This document shows positions 52,239 through 62,579 of a DNA stretch of 64,000 bases, in pieces. This DNA is from Moraxellaceae bacterium. GTDB taxonomy: Bacteria; Pseudomonadota; Gammaproteobacteria; Pseudomonadales; Moraxellaceae. Under the pieces are notes generated by a model. That model searched no databases and had not been told where the DNA came from. It was given only the letters and a program-made list of their open reading frames with translations. The translations under genes and the position numbers were made by a program. Location: the NCBI GenBank assembly GCA_020697295.1, contig JAJFBF010000043.1, positions 16,684-80,683 of the forward strand, in the 5' to 3' direction. The first letter of the stretch is position 1; each line of letters starts with the position of its first letter.

Positions 52239-54059
52239 TCAGCGGTTGCCGGCGTCGTCCCGGACGTCCTCGCCAAAGCGGCGGCGCGTCTTGGTCTGCA
52301 CTTGCACGGCCGGGGCCGGGCGGTCAGACACGTCACGGCGCGGACGGTCATTGAAGCCACCGTCCTGTGCCGAGCGCTGCACGAAGGGGCGACGCTCGCC
52401 ACCACCGTGACCGGCATGGCCGCCGGCGGGACGCGGCTTGCGCGGACCACCGAAGCCAGGCTTGGCCAGACCGGTGCGGGCCATGAAGTCACGGCGCTGC
52501 AGTTCGCCGATGTCGCCATCGAGGCGGGGCTGGCGCTCATCGTAGTTGGGGGCGGCGCGATTGCCGATATTGTCGTCACGGCGCTGCACATTGCCGTTGC
52601 CGAACTCCGGACGCGGGCCGTTGCTGAACTTGCGGCCTTCCGGTGCGCGACGCTGGGCAAAGCCTTCGGTGCGGGCCGGACGATCGCCGTAGCCTTCGGT
52701 GCGGGCAGGGCGGTCACCGTAACCTTCGGTACGGGCCGGACGCGCGGCGCGGTCGACAAAACCTTCGCTGCGGGCCGGGCGATCGCTGGCGCCTTCCGGA
52801 CGGGCCGGACGGTCGGCGAAACGCTTCTGGCGGTCATCGCGCTGCACGCGATCCTTGTTGCCCCAACGCGGCTTGTCACCGGCACCGGCGGGACGACGCG
52901 GACGGTCGGCGTCGAAGCGGCGCTGCGGCTCCAGGCCCTCAATGGTCTGCACTTCCAGCTTCTGCTCGAGGAACTGCTCGATGCGGCGCAGCACGCTGCG
53001 GTCGCGCGGGCCGACCAGCGAGCAGGCGATGCCGGTGCGGCCGGCACGGCCGGTACGGCCGATGCGGTGCACGTAGTCTTCGGCGTTCTTGGGCAGGTCG
53101 TAGTTGATGACGTGGCTGATGCCGGGCACGTCGATGCCGCGGGCGGCGACGTCGGTGGCGACCAGGATCTTGGTGCGGCCGCTGCGCAGCGCGGTCAGGG
53201 TGCGGTTGCGCGAGGACTGCTTCATGTCGCCATGCAGCGAATCCACCGGGAAGCCGAAGCCGGCCAGCTCGTCGGCCAGCGCGTCGCTGTCGATACGGGT
53301 GCTGGTGAACACGATGGCCTGGTTCACGTCGACACCGGTGAGCAGGTTCATCAGCAGCTTCTTCTTGTGGTCGAGGTCATCGGCATAGAAGGCGCGCTGT
53401 TCGATCTGCTCGTGCTTGGTCTTGTGACCGGCGATGTCAATGCGGAGCGGATCCTTCATGAGGGTGCCCGCCAGCTTGTTGATGCGGTCCTCGAAGGTCG
53501 CGGAGAACAGCAGGGTCTGGCGCTCGGCCGGGCAGGCCGCGGCGATGCGCTCGACGTCGTCGATGAAGCCCATGTCGAGCATGCGGTCGGCTTCGTCCAG
53601 GACCAGCATGTCGAGGCGTTCGAACACGATGCGGCCACGGCTCATGTGGTCGAGCAGGCGGCCCGGGGTCGCGACCATGATGTCGTAGGGGCGGGCCAGC
53701 AGGCGGTTCTGCGCCGGGAAGGGCATGCCGCCGAGGACGCTGACGGTGCGGACCTGGTTCTGGCCGGTGCTGTACTTCTGGGCGGCGGCGGTGACCTGCT
53801 GCGCCAGTTCACGGGTCGGGGTCAGCACGAGGATGCGGGGACCACGACCGGCCTTGCGGGGATCGTCGGCGATGGCGGACAGGGCCGGCAGCATGAAAGC
53901 CGCGGTCTTGCCGGTGCCGGTCTGGGCGGAAACGATGAGGTCACGGCCTTCCAGCGCGGCGGGAATTGCTTCGGCCTGCACGGGAGTAGGTTCGGTATAG
54001 CCGGCCGCAGCCAGCGCCTGCTGCACGGACTCGTGCAGTTTAAGCGAGGAAAAAGACAA
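52239..54059 (-). CDS. rhlE: DEAD-box RNA helicase, RhlE-like, with long repeat tail
   Basis: 606 residues from a TTG start with GGAG 8 bases upstream. Core motifs: SAQTGTGKT, PTRELAQQV, DEAD, SAT, HRIGRTGRAG. After about residue 380 a basic, Arg/Gly/Asp-rich tail of over 200 residues follows, with short repeats (TEGYGDRPAR twice) typical of disordered RNA-binding tails. It remodels RNA, for example in ribosome assembly or decay, often in the cold. Confidence 0.9.
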   Translation of the reverse strand: MSFSSLKLHESVQQALAAAGYTEPTPVQAEAIPAALEGRDLIVSAQTGTGKTAAFMLPALSAIADDPRKAGRGPRILVLTPTRELAQQVTAAAQKYSTGQNQVRTVSVLGGMPFPAQNRLLARPYDIMVATPGRLLDHMSRGRIVFERLDMLVLDEADRMLDMGFIDDVERIAAACPAERQTLLFSATFEDRINKLAGTLMKDPLRIDIAGHKTKHEQIEQRAFYADDLDHKKKLLMNLLTGVDVNQAIVFTSTRIDSDALADELAGFGFPVDSLHGDMKQSSRNRTLTALRSGRTKILVATDVAARGIDVPGISHVINYDLPKNAEDYVHRIGRTGRAGRTGIACSLVGPRDRSVLRRIEQFLEQKLEVQTIEGLEPQRRFDADRPRRPAGAGDKPRWGNKDRVQRDDRQKRFADRPARPEGASDRPARSEGFVDRAARPARTEGYGDRPARTEGYGDRPARTEGFAQRRAPEGRKFSNGPRPEFGNGNVQRRDDNIGNRAAPNYDERQPRLDGDIGELQRRDFMARTGLAKPGFGGPRKPRPAGGHAGHGGGERRPFVQRSAQDGGFNDRPRRDVSDRPAPAVQVQTKTRRRFGEDVRDDAGNR

Positions 54060-54547
54060 TATGTAACTCCGGGGCTCGAGGGCCCTGATGATCGATCAAA
54101 TGCAAGCCGGAACCGGGGCTGAATGCCCGGACACAACTGGCGCGTTATCGTCGCCAACCGGATTTCACTGCGCAGGGCAGGAGGCAAGGTCAGGAACGAT
54201 TAGAAAGTTCCCGAGCCTGCAAGAAGAAGGGCTTTAGGAGCTTTCAGCAGGACATGCAGCCTTTGGGGCTGGCCTGCGTCCGGGATGATTCCCGGACAAG
54301 CAGAGGGCCGGTTGAGGGGCCATGCGCTGGGGATGATGTGATTGTGCAGTTGCGTACAAGCGGCATCACCAGCTGCCCGGCGCTGAAGGATCAGCACGAG
54401 ACAGGTGCGCACTGTACACGTTGCCAGTATGAAAACCAAGGGAAATTGCGTGGCGCTGGCACAGGAGTTATGCCATTGCTGTGTAATAGCCTGATTTTAT
54501 TGGGCCGGGCGGCCCTGAGGGAGTGGATCGGGCGCAGTGGCAATGGC
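54060..54547. other. Leader/intergenic region upstream of the helicase
   Basis: About 490 bases between the helicase gene and the tRNA region. One perfect hairpin, GTCCGGGA/TCCCGGAC, is at 54278-54297. Long leaders are common for such helicases but I cannot point to a known motif. No gene supported. Confidence 0.4.
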
Positions 54548-54585
54548 CGCCTGGGCCTCTTGCCACTGGGCAAGAGGCCCAGGCG
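54548..54585. repeat. Strong 17-bp perfect hairpin
   Basis: Arms CGCCTGGGCCTCTTGCC and GGCAAGAGGCCCAGGCG around ACTG. No T-tract on either side. It lies beyond the tRNA terminator. Confidence 0.7.
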
Positions 54586-54599
54586 CAGCCGGCCGCCCA

Positions 54600-54627
54600 C
54601 AAAAAACGCGCCCGAAGGCGCGTTTCT
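54600..54627 (-). terminator. Terminator of tRNA-Val
   Basis: On the minus strand: ACGCGCC, TTCG loop, GGCGCGT then TTTTT, 35 bases after the tRNA 3' end. Confidence 0.85.
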
Positions 54628-54661
54628 TGTGTTCACGGCCAGCGGGGCCGGTGAACGGTAT

Positions 54662-54736
54662 TGGTGGGCGGTACTGGGATTGAACCAGTGACCCTTGCCG
54701 TGTGAAGGCAATGCTCTCCCGCTGAGCTAACCGCCC
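54662..54736 (-). tRNA. tRNA-Val (anticodon CAC)
   Basis: 75 bases including an encoded CCA. Acceptor GGGCGGT/ACCGCCC, D arm GCTC/GAGC, anticodon stem TTGCC/GGCAA with loop TTCACAC (anticodon CAC, reads GUG), T arm ACTGG TTCAATC CCAGT. All stems pair. Confidence 0.96.
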
Positions 54737-54879
54737 GCTGTGAAGCGAGGCGCGTATCTTACTGATTTGTTGAAGGAGTGCAAACTCCCTGGCAGGGATT
54801 TTTGCAGTGCCCGGCGCGGTCGCAGCGGTCCCCGCCCCCAGGCGCGGCCGGGGCCGCACCTGCAGGCAATGACGGCGGA

Positions 54880-56609
54880 TCAGCGCTTGACGATGCCCGC
54901 CAGGAAGGCCATCAGCTCGGCCCGGGCGATGTCGCGGGATTCCGTGTCGCGGCGGCCCTTGTACTCCAGGGTGCCGGCGTCCAGGCCCTTCTCGCCGACC
55001 ACGATGCGGTGCGGGATGCCGATCAGCTCGGCATCCGAGAACTTCACGCCCGGGCGCTCGTTGCGGTCGTCGAAATAGACGTCGTAGCCGGCGGCGGTCA
55101 GTTCCTCGTACAGCTTCGTGCTCTCTTCCTGGATGCGCACCGACTTGCCCCAGTTCATGGGGATCAGCGCGACCTGGAAGGGGGCGATGGCATCCGGCCA
55201 GATGATGCCCTTGTCGTCAAAGTTCTGCTCGATGGCCGAGGCCACCACGCGGGTGACGCCGATGCCGTAGCAGCCCATGGTCACGACCAGCGGCTTGCCG
55301 TCCTCGCCCAGCACCTTGCACTGCAGGGCTTCGGAATACTTCTGGCCGAGCTGGAAGATGTGGCCGACCTCGATGCCGCGCTTGATCTGCAGCCGGCCCT
55401 TGCCGTCCGGCGAGGCGTCGCCGTCCACCACGTTGCGCAGGTCGGCGACCAGCGACGGTTCCGGCAGGTCACGGCCAAAGTTCACGCCGGCCAGGTGGAA
55501 GCTTTCCTTGTTGGCGCCGCAGACAAAGTCGCTCATGGCGGCAACCGTGCGGTCGGCGATGACGCGCACCTGGCCACTGACGGCCACGGGGCCGATAAAG
55601 CCCGGCTTGCAGCCAAGGTATTCCACGATCTCGGCCTCGGTGGCCAGGCGGAAGTCCTTGAGACCCCCGATCTTGCCGGCCTTCACTTCGTTGAGGTCAT
55701 GGTCGCCGCGCAGCAGGCACAGGGTGAAGTGCTTGATCACGGGCGCCTTGGCATCGGCCTGGGTTTCCGAGACCAGGGCCACGGCCTTGACCATGCGCGT
55801 GACATCGATGCCGAGCAGGGCGGCGACATCGGCGCAGGCGGTCTGGGTGGGCGTGGACACCTCATGCATCGCCTCGCTGGCGGCGGCGCGCGGCGCGGCC
55901 GGGGCCAGGGCCTCGGCCATCTCCACATTGGCGGCGTAGTCGGAGCTGTCGGAGAAGGCGATGTCGTCCTCGCCGGAGCTGGCCAGCACATGGAACTCGT
56001 GCGAGCCGGTGCCGCCGATGGAGCCGGTGTCGGCCTGCACCGGGCGGAAGTCCAGGCCCAGGCGGGTGAAGATGCGGCAGTAGGCCTGGTACATCGCGTC
56101 GTAGGTTTCCTGCAGGGAGGCCTGGTCGACGTGGAAGGAGTAGGCGTCCTTCATGATGAACTCGCGCGAGCGCATGACGCCGAAGCGGGGGCGGATCTCG
56201 TCGCGGAACTTGGTCTGCACCTGGTAGAATGCTTGTAGCTCTGCAGCTCGTTGCGGGCGAGATCGGTGATGACTTCCTCATGGGTGGGGCCGAGCACGAA
56301 GGCGCGGTCGTGGCGGTCCTTGAAGCGCAGCAGTTCGGGGCCGTACTGGATATAGCGGCCGGATTCTTCCCACAGCTCGGCGGGCTGGGTGACGGGCATC
56401 AGCACTTCCAGGGCGCCGGCGCGGTCCATTTCCTCGCGGATGATCCTCTCTACCTTGTGCAGCACCCGGCGGCCCAGCGGCAGCCAGTTGTAGAGGCCGG
56501 TGGCCAGCTTGCGGATCATGCCCGCGCGGAGCATGAGCTGGTGGGAGATGACTTCGGCATCGGCGGGGGTTTCGCGCAGGGTGGCAAGCAGCAGGCGGCT
56601 GACGCGCAT
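54880..56609 (-). pseudogene. proS: Prolyl-tRNA synthetase with internal frameshift
   Basis: Two frames cover bacterial-type ProRS: the N-terminal part from the ATG at 56609 (start [39 protein letters not shown]) and the rest below 56220 ([19 protein letters not shown] to the end). They are broken at about 56229/56230: after SYK the family has a residue plus LPLNFYQ-type sequence, but here only CA remains before TTC TAC CAG. This equals a 13-base loss and a frame change. Everything else is intact, including the editing domain. As proS is essential, a sequence error or a second copy is likely. Confidence 0.85.
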
Positions 56610-56851
56610 GGGAGTTCCTGTGACGGCAAGGGGAAAGGGCGGAATTGTACGAGGCGGACCGGGGGGCAACAATCGTTTATGAGTTTTGTAAGGGTTGAGC
56701 CGGAGGCTGGCCGGTTCGGGCAGGCTCCGGTCCTGTCGGGGGCCGCGCCTGGGCATCCGCGCTTGTGCCTCGGCAGCGGGGGCCCGGCTCGGGTACACTC
56801 CGCGGTTGGCTGCTTTGCCGCCTCTCTCTTCTACCCCTGCCGGATGCCTCC

Positions 56852-57274
56852 ATGACCCTGACCCCCGCCGCCATTACCGACGTCATCCGTCAGGGTGTCC
56901 CGGCTTCGGAGGAGAGCGGGTTTTGCGTGGAGGCGATCACGGCGCGGGGAGTGGTCTGCCGCCTGCCCTACAGCGACCGGCACCTGCGTCCGGGCGGCAC
57001 CCTGTCCGGCCCGAGCATGATGACGCTGGCCGATGCCGCCATGTACGCGGCGGTGCTGGCCCGGCTCGGCCGGCTGGAAATGGCGGTGACGCAGAACCTC
57101 AATATCAATTTCCTGGCGCGGCCGAAGCCGGCCGACCTCCTCGCCGAGGTCGAGATATTGAAGATGGGGCGGCGCACGGTGGTGCTGGACGTGAAGATCC
57201 TTTCCGAGGGCAGCCCGGAAGTGGTGGCCCATGCCACCGGCACCTACTCGTTGCCGCCGCCCGGCAAGGAATGA
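56852..57274 (+). CDS. PaaI-type hotdog thioesterase
   Basis: 140 residues of the hotdog fold: [21 protein letters not shown] carries the central helix and [20 protein letters not shown] the strand after it. It hydrolyses acyl-CoA or aryl-CoA thioesters. Divergent from proS with about 240 bases between. Confidence 0.87.
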   Translation: MTLTPAAITDVIRQGVPASEESGFCVEAITARGVVCRLPYSDRHLRPGGTLSGPSMMTLADAAMYAAVLARLGRLEMAVTQNLNINFLARPKPADLLAEVEILKMGRRTVVLDVKILSEGSPEVVAHATGTYSLPPPGKE

Positions 57275-57509
57275 CAAGGCCCTGGCCGCCGGTGGTGGCA
57301 GGGGCAGGTACTGTGGTGGTCGTCGGCGTCGCGCCTTGCGCGGCCCGGGGGGCCCGGAAATGAACGTCAGGCCCGCGCCAGCGGGAAGGTCGGCACGGGA
57401 ATGTTCGTGACGGGCCTTGGCTGGATGCCGGTGCGGGCCTGGCGATGAATGTGCGTTACGGATGCCGCTGGTGTCCGGGTGCAAAGTACGTAATTGAGAC
57501 AGGTAATTA

Positions 57510-60017
57510 ATGGCAATTCCCAAGCCGCTGGCGCTTAGCCAGCTCTACAAGGCCTGCAAGGCTTCCGAGTTCCCCTTCCGGACCACGAAGGAGTGCGAGC
57601 CCTTCAACGACTTCCTGGGCCAGGAGCGGGCCCGCGAGGCGGTGGCCATGGCCGTGGCCTTGCCGCATGACGGCTACAACATCTTTGCCGTCGGCACCAG
57701 CGGCCTGGGCAAGCGCACCATGATCCGCCGCTTCCTCAAGGAATTCGCGGCCACGCGCCCAGCGCCCTCGGACTGGTGCTACGTCAACAACTTCGCCGAG
57801 CCGCGCTATCCGACCGCGCTGGAATTCCCGGCCGGTGTCGGCGTCGACGTCAAGAAAGACATGGCCATGCTCTGGCGCGACATGTCCGAGGCCGTCATCG
57901 CCTCGTTTGACAGCGAGCAGTATTTCGAGCGCATGGAATTGCTCAAGGGCGAGCTGTCGCGCGTCCAGCAGGACGGCCTGTCGGGCCTGGCCGCCGAAGG
58001 CGAGAAGAAAGGCGTCAAGCTCGTGCTGCGCACGCCGGGCGGCTATGGCTTCTCGCCCATGAATCCCCAGGGCGAGGTGATGAGCGTCGAGGACTTCGGC
58101 AAGCTCGCCAAGAAGGAGCAGGACCGCCTCAAGGAAGTCATGACGGCCATGGAGACCAAGCTGCGCAAGGTCGCCCGCGGCCTCAACCAGGCCGAGGAGC
58201 TGAACCGCGACAAGGTGCGCCGTCTCAACGACGAGGTGACCTCGCGCGCCATCGACGCCCATCTCGACAAGATGCGCCAGAAATACGCCGCCTTCCCGGC
58301 TTTCCTCGAATACCTCGAGGCCTACGAGAAGGATGTCATCGACAACGTCGACGTCATCCTCAATGCCCAGGAAGCACAGCAGGATGCGGTGGCCGCGGCC
58401 AGCACCGACAGCGGCATTCCTTCGCGCTACCAGGTCAACCTGGTGGTGAGCAACGATCCCGTAAAGGGTGCGCCGGTGGTGTTCGAGGACCTGCCCACGC
58501 ACTACAACCTCATGGGTCATGTGGAGCAGGTGACCTATATGGGCACCGTGGCCACCGACTTCACCCTGATCCGCGGCGGCGCCCTGCACCGGGCCAACGG
58601 CGGCTTCCTGCTGCTCGAGGCCGAGCAGGTGCTGGAGCAGCCCTATGCCTGGCAGGGCCTGAAGCGCGCCTTCCGCTCCAAGTCGCTGAAGCTCTCGTCG
58701 CTGGAGCAGATGCTGACGCTGACCGGCACCATCTCCATCGAGCCCGACGGCATTCCCTTCCATGTGAAGGTGGTGCTGCTCGGCGACCGCGAAACCTTCT
58801 ACCTGCTGCAGCAGTTTGATCCCGAGCTTGGCGAATTCTTCAAGATGCGCGCCGACTTCGAGAACACCATGCCGCGCAATCCGGAGAACGAGCGCCACTA
58901 CGCCAGTTTCCTCGCCGACTTCGTGCAGAAGGAAAACCTGCGCGCGCTCGACCGCAGCGGCGTGATGCGCCTGGTCGAGGAGTCCGCGCGCGAGGCCGAG
59001 GACCAGGAAAAGCTGTCCCTGCATGCGGCCAGCGTCGGCGACCTGCTGCGCGAGGCCAACTACTGGGCGGCGCAGGACAATGCCAAGCTCATCAAGGACG
59101 TGCACATCAAGCGCGCCCTCGAGGGCCAGGAGCGTCGCCACGAGCGCCTGCGCCGGCTGTACATGGAGGAAATCCTCAAGGGCACTCAGCTCTTCACCGG
59201 CGAAGGCGAGGTCGTGGGCCAGGTCAATGGCCTTACCGTGGTGCACTATGCCGACGCCGAGTTCGGCATGCCCTCGCGTATTTCCGTGACGGCGCATTAC
59301 GGTCATGGCGATATCAACGACATCGAGCGTGATGTCGACCTGGGCGGCGCCTTGCACTCCAAGGGCGTGCTCATCCTCTCCAGCTTCCTCAAGTCCATCT
59401 TCGGCGCCGAGCGCACCCTGCGCTTTGCCGCCAACATCGCCTTCGAGCAGTCCTATGGCGGCGTGGATGGCGACAGCGCATCGCTGGGCGAACTCTGCGG
59501 CTTGCTGTCGGCGATTGGCCGCATTCCCATCCGCCAGCATGTGGCCGTCACCGGGTCCATGAACCAGTTTGGCGAAGTGCAGCCCATCGGCGGCGTCAAC
59601 GAGAAGATCGAGGGCTTTTTCTCGGCCTGCCAGCTCAAGGGCTACGAGGGGCCGCAGCTGGTGGTGATCCCGGTGCAGAACGTGCGCAACCTGATGCTGC
59701 GCGAAGAGGTGCTGGAGGCGGTGCGCGCCAAGAAGTTCCTGATCCATGCCGTGAGCAGTGTCGAGGAGGCCATCGAGCTGCTGATGGGCATGCCCGCCGG
59801 CCGCCCGGACAAGAAGGGCAATTTTCCCGAAGGCTCCGTGTTCCGCAAGGTGGCCGATCGGCTGCAGCAGTGGCACGACGCCGAGAAGCGCCACGACAAG
59901 GAAAAGGACGACGAGGACGAGGAGCTGCTCGAGGAAAAGCCGAAGGAGAAGCATCCGGTGCCGGAAGAGGTGCCGCTGCCCAAGCACACGCAGCGCGGAC
60001 GTCGCCTCGGGAAGTAA
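57510..60017 (+). CDS. LonB-type ATP-dependent protease (AAA_32 family)
   Basis: 835 residues. Walker A-like loop GTSGLGKRT (near residue 61) with a long helical insertion (about 160-290), second nucleotide part, and a Lon protease domain with the Ser-Lys dyad: S656 in DGDSASLGE and K699 in GGVNEKIEGF, 43 apart as in Lon. The C-terminus is very acidic and charged. Soluble, unlike archaeal LonB. Confidence 0.9.
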   Translation: MAIPKPLALSQLYKACKASEFPFRTTKECEPFNDFLGQERAREAVAMAVALPHDGYNIFAVGTSGLGKRTMIRRFLKEFAATRPAPSDWCYVNNFAEPRYPTALEFPAGVGVDVKKDMAMLWRDMSEAVIASFDSEQYFERMELLKGELSRVQQDGLSGLAAEGEKKGVKLVLRTPGGYGFSPMNPQGEVMSVEDFGKLAKKEQDRLKEVMTAMETKLRKVARGLNQAEELNRDKVRRLNDEVTSRAIDAHLDKMRQKYAAFPAFLEYLEAYEKDVIDNVDVILNAQEAQQDAVAAASTDSGIPSRYQVNLVVSNDPVKGAPVVFEDLPTHYNLMGHVEQVTYMGTVATDFTLIRGGALHRANGGFLLLEAEQVLEQPYAWQGLKRAFRSKSLKLSSLEQMLTLTGTISIEPDGIPFHVKVVLLGDRETFYLLQQFDPELGEFFKMRADFENTMPRNPENERHYASFLADFVQKENLRALDRSGVMRLVEESAREAEDQEKLSLHAASVGDLLREANYWAAQDNAKLIKDVHIKRALEGQERRHERLRRLYMEEILKGTQLFTGEGEVVGQVNGLTVVHYADAEFGMPSRISVTAHYGHGDINDIERDVDLGGALHSKGVLILSSFLKSIFGAERTLRFAANIAFEQSYGGVDGDSASLGELCGLLSAIGRIPIRQHVAVTGSMNQFGEVQPIGGVNEKIEGFFSACQLKGYEGPQLVVIPVQNVRNLMLREEVLEAVRAKKFLIHAVSSVEEAIELLMGMPAGRPDKKGNFPEGSVFRKVADRLQQWHDAEKRHDKEKDDEDEELLEEKPKEKHPVPEEVPLPKHTQRGRRLGK

Positions 60018-60040
60018 GGTGGCCTGAGCAGTTGGCAAAT

Positions 60041-60066
60041 AAAAAAGCGGCCGCAGGGCCGCTTTT
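60041..60066 (+). terminator. Terminator after the LonB gene
   Basis: AAAAAAGCGGCC, GCAG loop, GGCCGCTTTTT, 24 bases after the stop; could also serve yqcC from the other side. Confidence 0.85.
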
Positions 60067-60165
60067 TCATGGTCGCCAGATGGCGTGCGTCATCATTGGA
60101 GGGGCGGCATCACTGTGCGGAAAAGGAGGGGGCTGCTCCCTTGTTGCAGGCCCGCTTGTTCGCCC

Positions 60166-60501
60166 TCAGGGCTGGTTCATCAGCGTGTCGACTTCCAGGA
60201 CCAGATCCAGCAGCGGCCCGGTGTCGATATTCTCGAGGCGGGTGAACTCGTGTTCCGCCAACGGATGGATATTGCAGTTGCCGGGCAGGGGACGGCCGGC
60301 CTCGATCAGGGCCAGCGTGCGCGGCAGGAATACCCACTGCAGCCACTGGTGCAGGTGCAGCGTGTCGTACATGAAGGGCATCACCGAGTTCATGGCCTCG
60401 GGGGAGGGCGGCATCCCCGACCAGAGGCCGCGGTGGCGCATCTCGGTTTCGACGGCGCGCAGCAGCCCGCGCATGGCCTGGTGACGTTCAGCTAGTTGCA
60501 T
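60166..60501 (-). CDS. yqcC: YqcC family protein (DUF446)
   Basis: 111 residues, all helical. Family core: PFMYDTLHLHQWLQWVFLPR and GRPLPGNCNIHPLAE. In E. coli yqcC sits next to the tRNA pseudouridine gene truC; here it does not. Role unclear. GGAAAGAG precedes the ATG. Confidence 0.88.
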   Translation of the reverse strand: MQLAERHQAMRGLLRAVETEMRHRGLWSGMPPSPEAMNSVMPFMYDTLHLHQWLQWVFLPRTLALIEAGRPLPGNCNIHPLAEHEFTRLENIDTGPLLDLVLEVDTLMNQP

Positions 60502-60638
60502 TTCTCTTTCCTTCCGCAGCCGCCGTCATGGAATCCTGAGGGCGCTGCGGTTGTCCGGGGGACAATTTAGAGCCTGTTTCAGCAGGGCAGTTTGCCTCTT
60601 GCCAGTCGGGATGAATCCCGCTCTACCGGGAGAGGCCC

Positions 60639-62420
60639 TTACAGCCCGTATTGGTCCAGGTGGGCGAGGAAGCCTGCCGCATCCTTTTCACCCACGAGGC
60701 GGGCCTGCGCCAGTTCCTGGCCCTCGCGATCAAAGAAAATGATGCTGGGCGGGCCCAGCAGCGAAAAGCGCCGGAGCAGGGCGCGATCGTCCTCGTCGTT
60801 GGCGGTGACATCGGCCTGGACGATGCGCAGCTTGTCGAGCCGCGCGGCCACCTCGGGCTTGCGGAAGACATTGCGCTCCATGATCTTGCAGCTCACGCAC
60901 CAGTCGGCATAGAAATCCAGCATCAGCGCCTTGCCCTCGGCTTGCGCGAGTGCGATCTCGCGATCCAGGTCGGCGCTGGTCTTGATGCGGATAAAGGGGG
61001 CGGGACGCGCCGCCTGTTCCTGGCTGCTGAAGCCGGCCAGCGGGCGCAGGGGATCATCACCGCCGGCGGCCGCCCCCACCAGCAGGGCGGTGGCGAAGAC
61101 GAGGCCGCTGAAGCCGGTGGCGCGCGTCAGCAGGCCCACGCCGTGGCCCAGGTGGCCGAGGCGCCACAGCCAGAATCCCGTTGCCGCCATGCACAGGCCA
61201 TATAGCGCCAGCGCCACCGGCGGTGGTGTCAGCCGGGTCAGCAACTCTGCGCCGACAAACAGCAGCAGCAGGCCGAAGAGGGTCTTGACCTCGTGCATCC
61301 AGGCGCCGGACTTGGGCAGCAGCCGTCCCTCGGTGGCGCCCAGCACCAGCAGGGGCACGCCCATGCCGAGCGCGAGCAGGAACAGCGACAGCGCCCCGAA
61401 GGCGGCATCGCCGGTGGTGCTGATATGCAGCAGCACGCCAAACAGCGGCGCCGATACGCAAGGCGAGACCACCAGCGCCGAGAAAAGTCCCATGACATAG
61501 CTGCCGAGGAGGGCGCCCCCCTGCGCGCGCTGGCTCAGCGAGTGGAAATGATTGTGCAGCACGGCCGGCAGGCGCAGCTCGAACAGCCCGAACAGGCTGA
61601 GGGCGAGGGCAAAGAAGAGGCCGGCGAACACAATGAGCACGAGCGGCTGCTGGAACCAGCCGGGCAGGTTGATCTGCTGCCCGAACAGCGCCACCAGGAA
61701 GCCGATCAGCGCATAGACGGTGGCCACGCCCAGCACGTAGGCGAGGGCGAGCGAGAAGCCGCGCAGCGCCGAGCTGGTGTGCTGGCGCGCCACGATGCCG
61801 GCGAGGATGGGCAGCATGGGCAGTACGCAGGGCGTGAAGCTGAGGGTGAGGCCGAGCAGGAAGATGATGAAGAGCTGGGTGGGCCGGCCAGCGGCGTCGG
61901 GCACCGGCGCCGGGACTGCTGTGGTGGCGGGGCGGGCGGCCTCGGCGCTCACCGGGGTCACGCCGGTGGCGTCGACCTCGAACACCTGGTCCTGGGGTGG
62001 ATAGCACAGGCCGGCGTCGGCGCAACCCTGCCAGCGCAGGGCCAGGCGACCGCTGCCGGTCAGGGGCAGCGTCACCGTCGGGGAGTCATGGTGGACGCGG
62101 ACCCGGCCAAAGGTGGGGTCGTCCTTCCACTCGCCTTCGCTGGAAAAGGCCGGCGTGCCGAGGCGGAGGCCGGGCCCTTCCGCCCGGAAGCCGAACTTGT
62201 CGCGGTAGAGGTAATAGCCCGGCGTGACCTGGAATTCGAGGGTGAGGCCCTCTGCGGTGCGGGAGGGCACGACCTGGAAGGCCTCCTCGGCCCGCAGGAA
62301 CTCGGGCTGGCTGGTGGCGCCGATTTTTCTGAGCTCGGCCTGGGCGGGCAGGGACGACAGGGCCGCCAGGACGAGCAGCAGCAGGGGCCAGAGGCGATGG
62401 AGGCGGGCAGGCAGGGTCAC
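60639..62420 (-). CDS. dsbD: Thiol:disulfide interchange protein DsbD
   Basis: 593 residues from a GTG with GGAG upstream. Signal peptide; N-terminal periplasmic domain with CADAGLCYPP; eight membrane helices with SFTPCVLPMLP and VSPCVSAP, the two redox cysteines; C-terminal thioredoxin domain with DWCVSCKIM. It carries electrons from thioredoxin to periplasmic DsbC, DsbG and CcmG. Confidence 0.95.
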   Translation of the reverse strand: MTLPARLHRLWPLLLLVLAALSSLPAQAELRKIGATSQPEFLRAEEAFQVVPSRTAEGLTLEFQVTPGYYLYRDKFGFRAEGPGLRLGTPAFSSEGEWKDDPTFGRVRVHHDSPTVTLPLTGSGRLALRWQGCADAGLCYPPQDQVFEVDATGVTPVSAEAARPATTAVPAPVPDAAGRPTQLFIIFLLGLTLSFTPCVLPMLPILAGIVARQHTSSALRGFSLALAYVLGVATVYALIGFLVALFGQQINLPGWFQQPLVLIVFAGLFFALALSLFGLFELRLPAVLHNHFHSLSQRAQGGALLGSYVMGLFSALVVSPCVSAPLFGVLLHISTTGDAAFGALSLFLLALGMGVPLLVLGATEGRLLPKSGAWMHEVKTLFGLLLLFVGAELLTRLTPPPVALALYGLCMAATGFWLWRLGHLGHGVGLLTRATGFSGLVFATALLVGAAAGGDDPLRPLAGFSSQEQAARPAPFIRIKTSADLDREIALAQAEGKALMLDFYADWCVSCKIMERNVFRKPEVAARLDKLRIVQADVTANDEDDRALLRRFSLLGPPSIIFFDREGQELAQARLVGEKDAAGFLAHLDQYGL

Positions 62421-62579
62421 GGGAAGCTCCGACGGGGCATGAGGCGATTGTCAGGGCAGGGCGTTCTCCCGACAAGCACACAGTCCCGCACAGTGGCTGA
62501 CAATCCGCCGGCTTTGGGCGATGCTGCACCCCCATGCCAGGCTACTACCTTCTGGCGACTACCCTATCAAGGATCTCCC

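Noticed and set aside
57507-60038. Open frame of 843 codons on the minus strand
   Set aside because: Shadow of the LonB-type protease, whose catalytic dyad and Walker motif are clear.
61293-62579. Long upstream extension of the SPFH gene frame
   Set aside because: Runs antisense through dsbD; the ATG at 62580 has a ribosome site and begins the membrane anchor.
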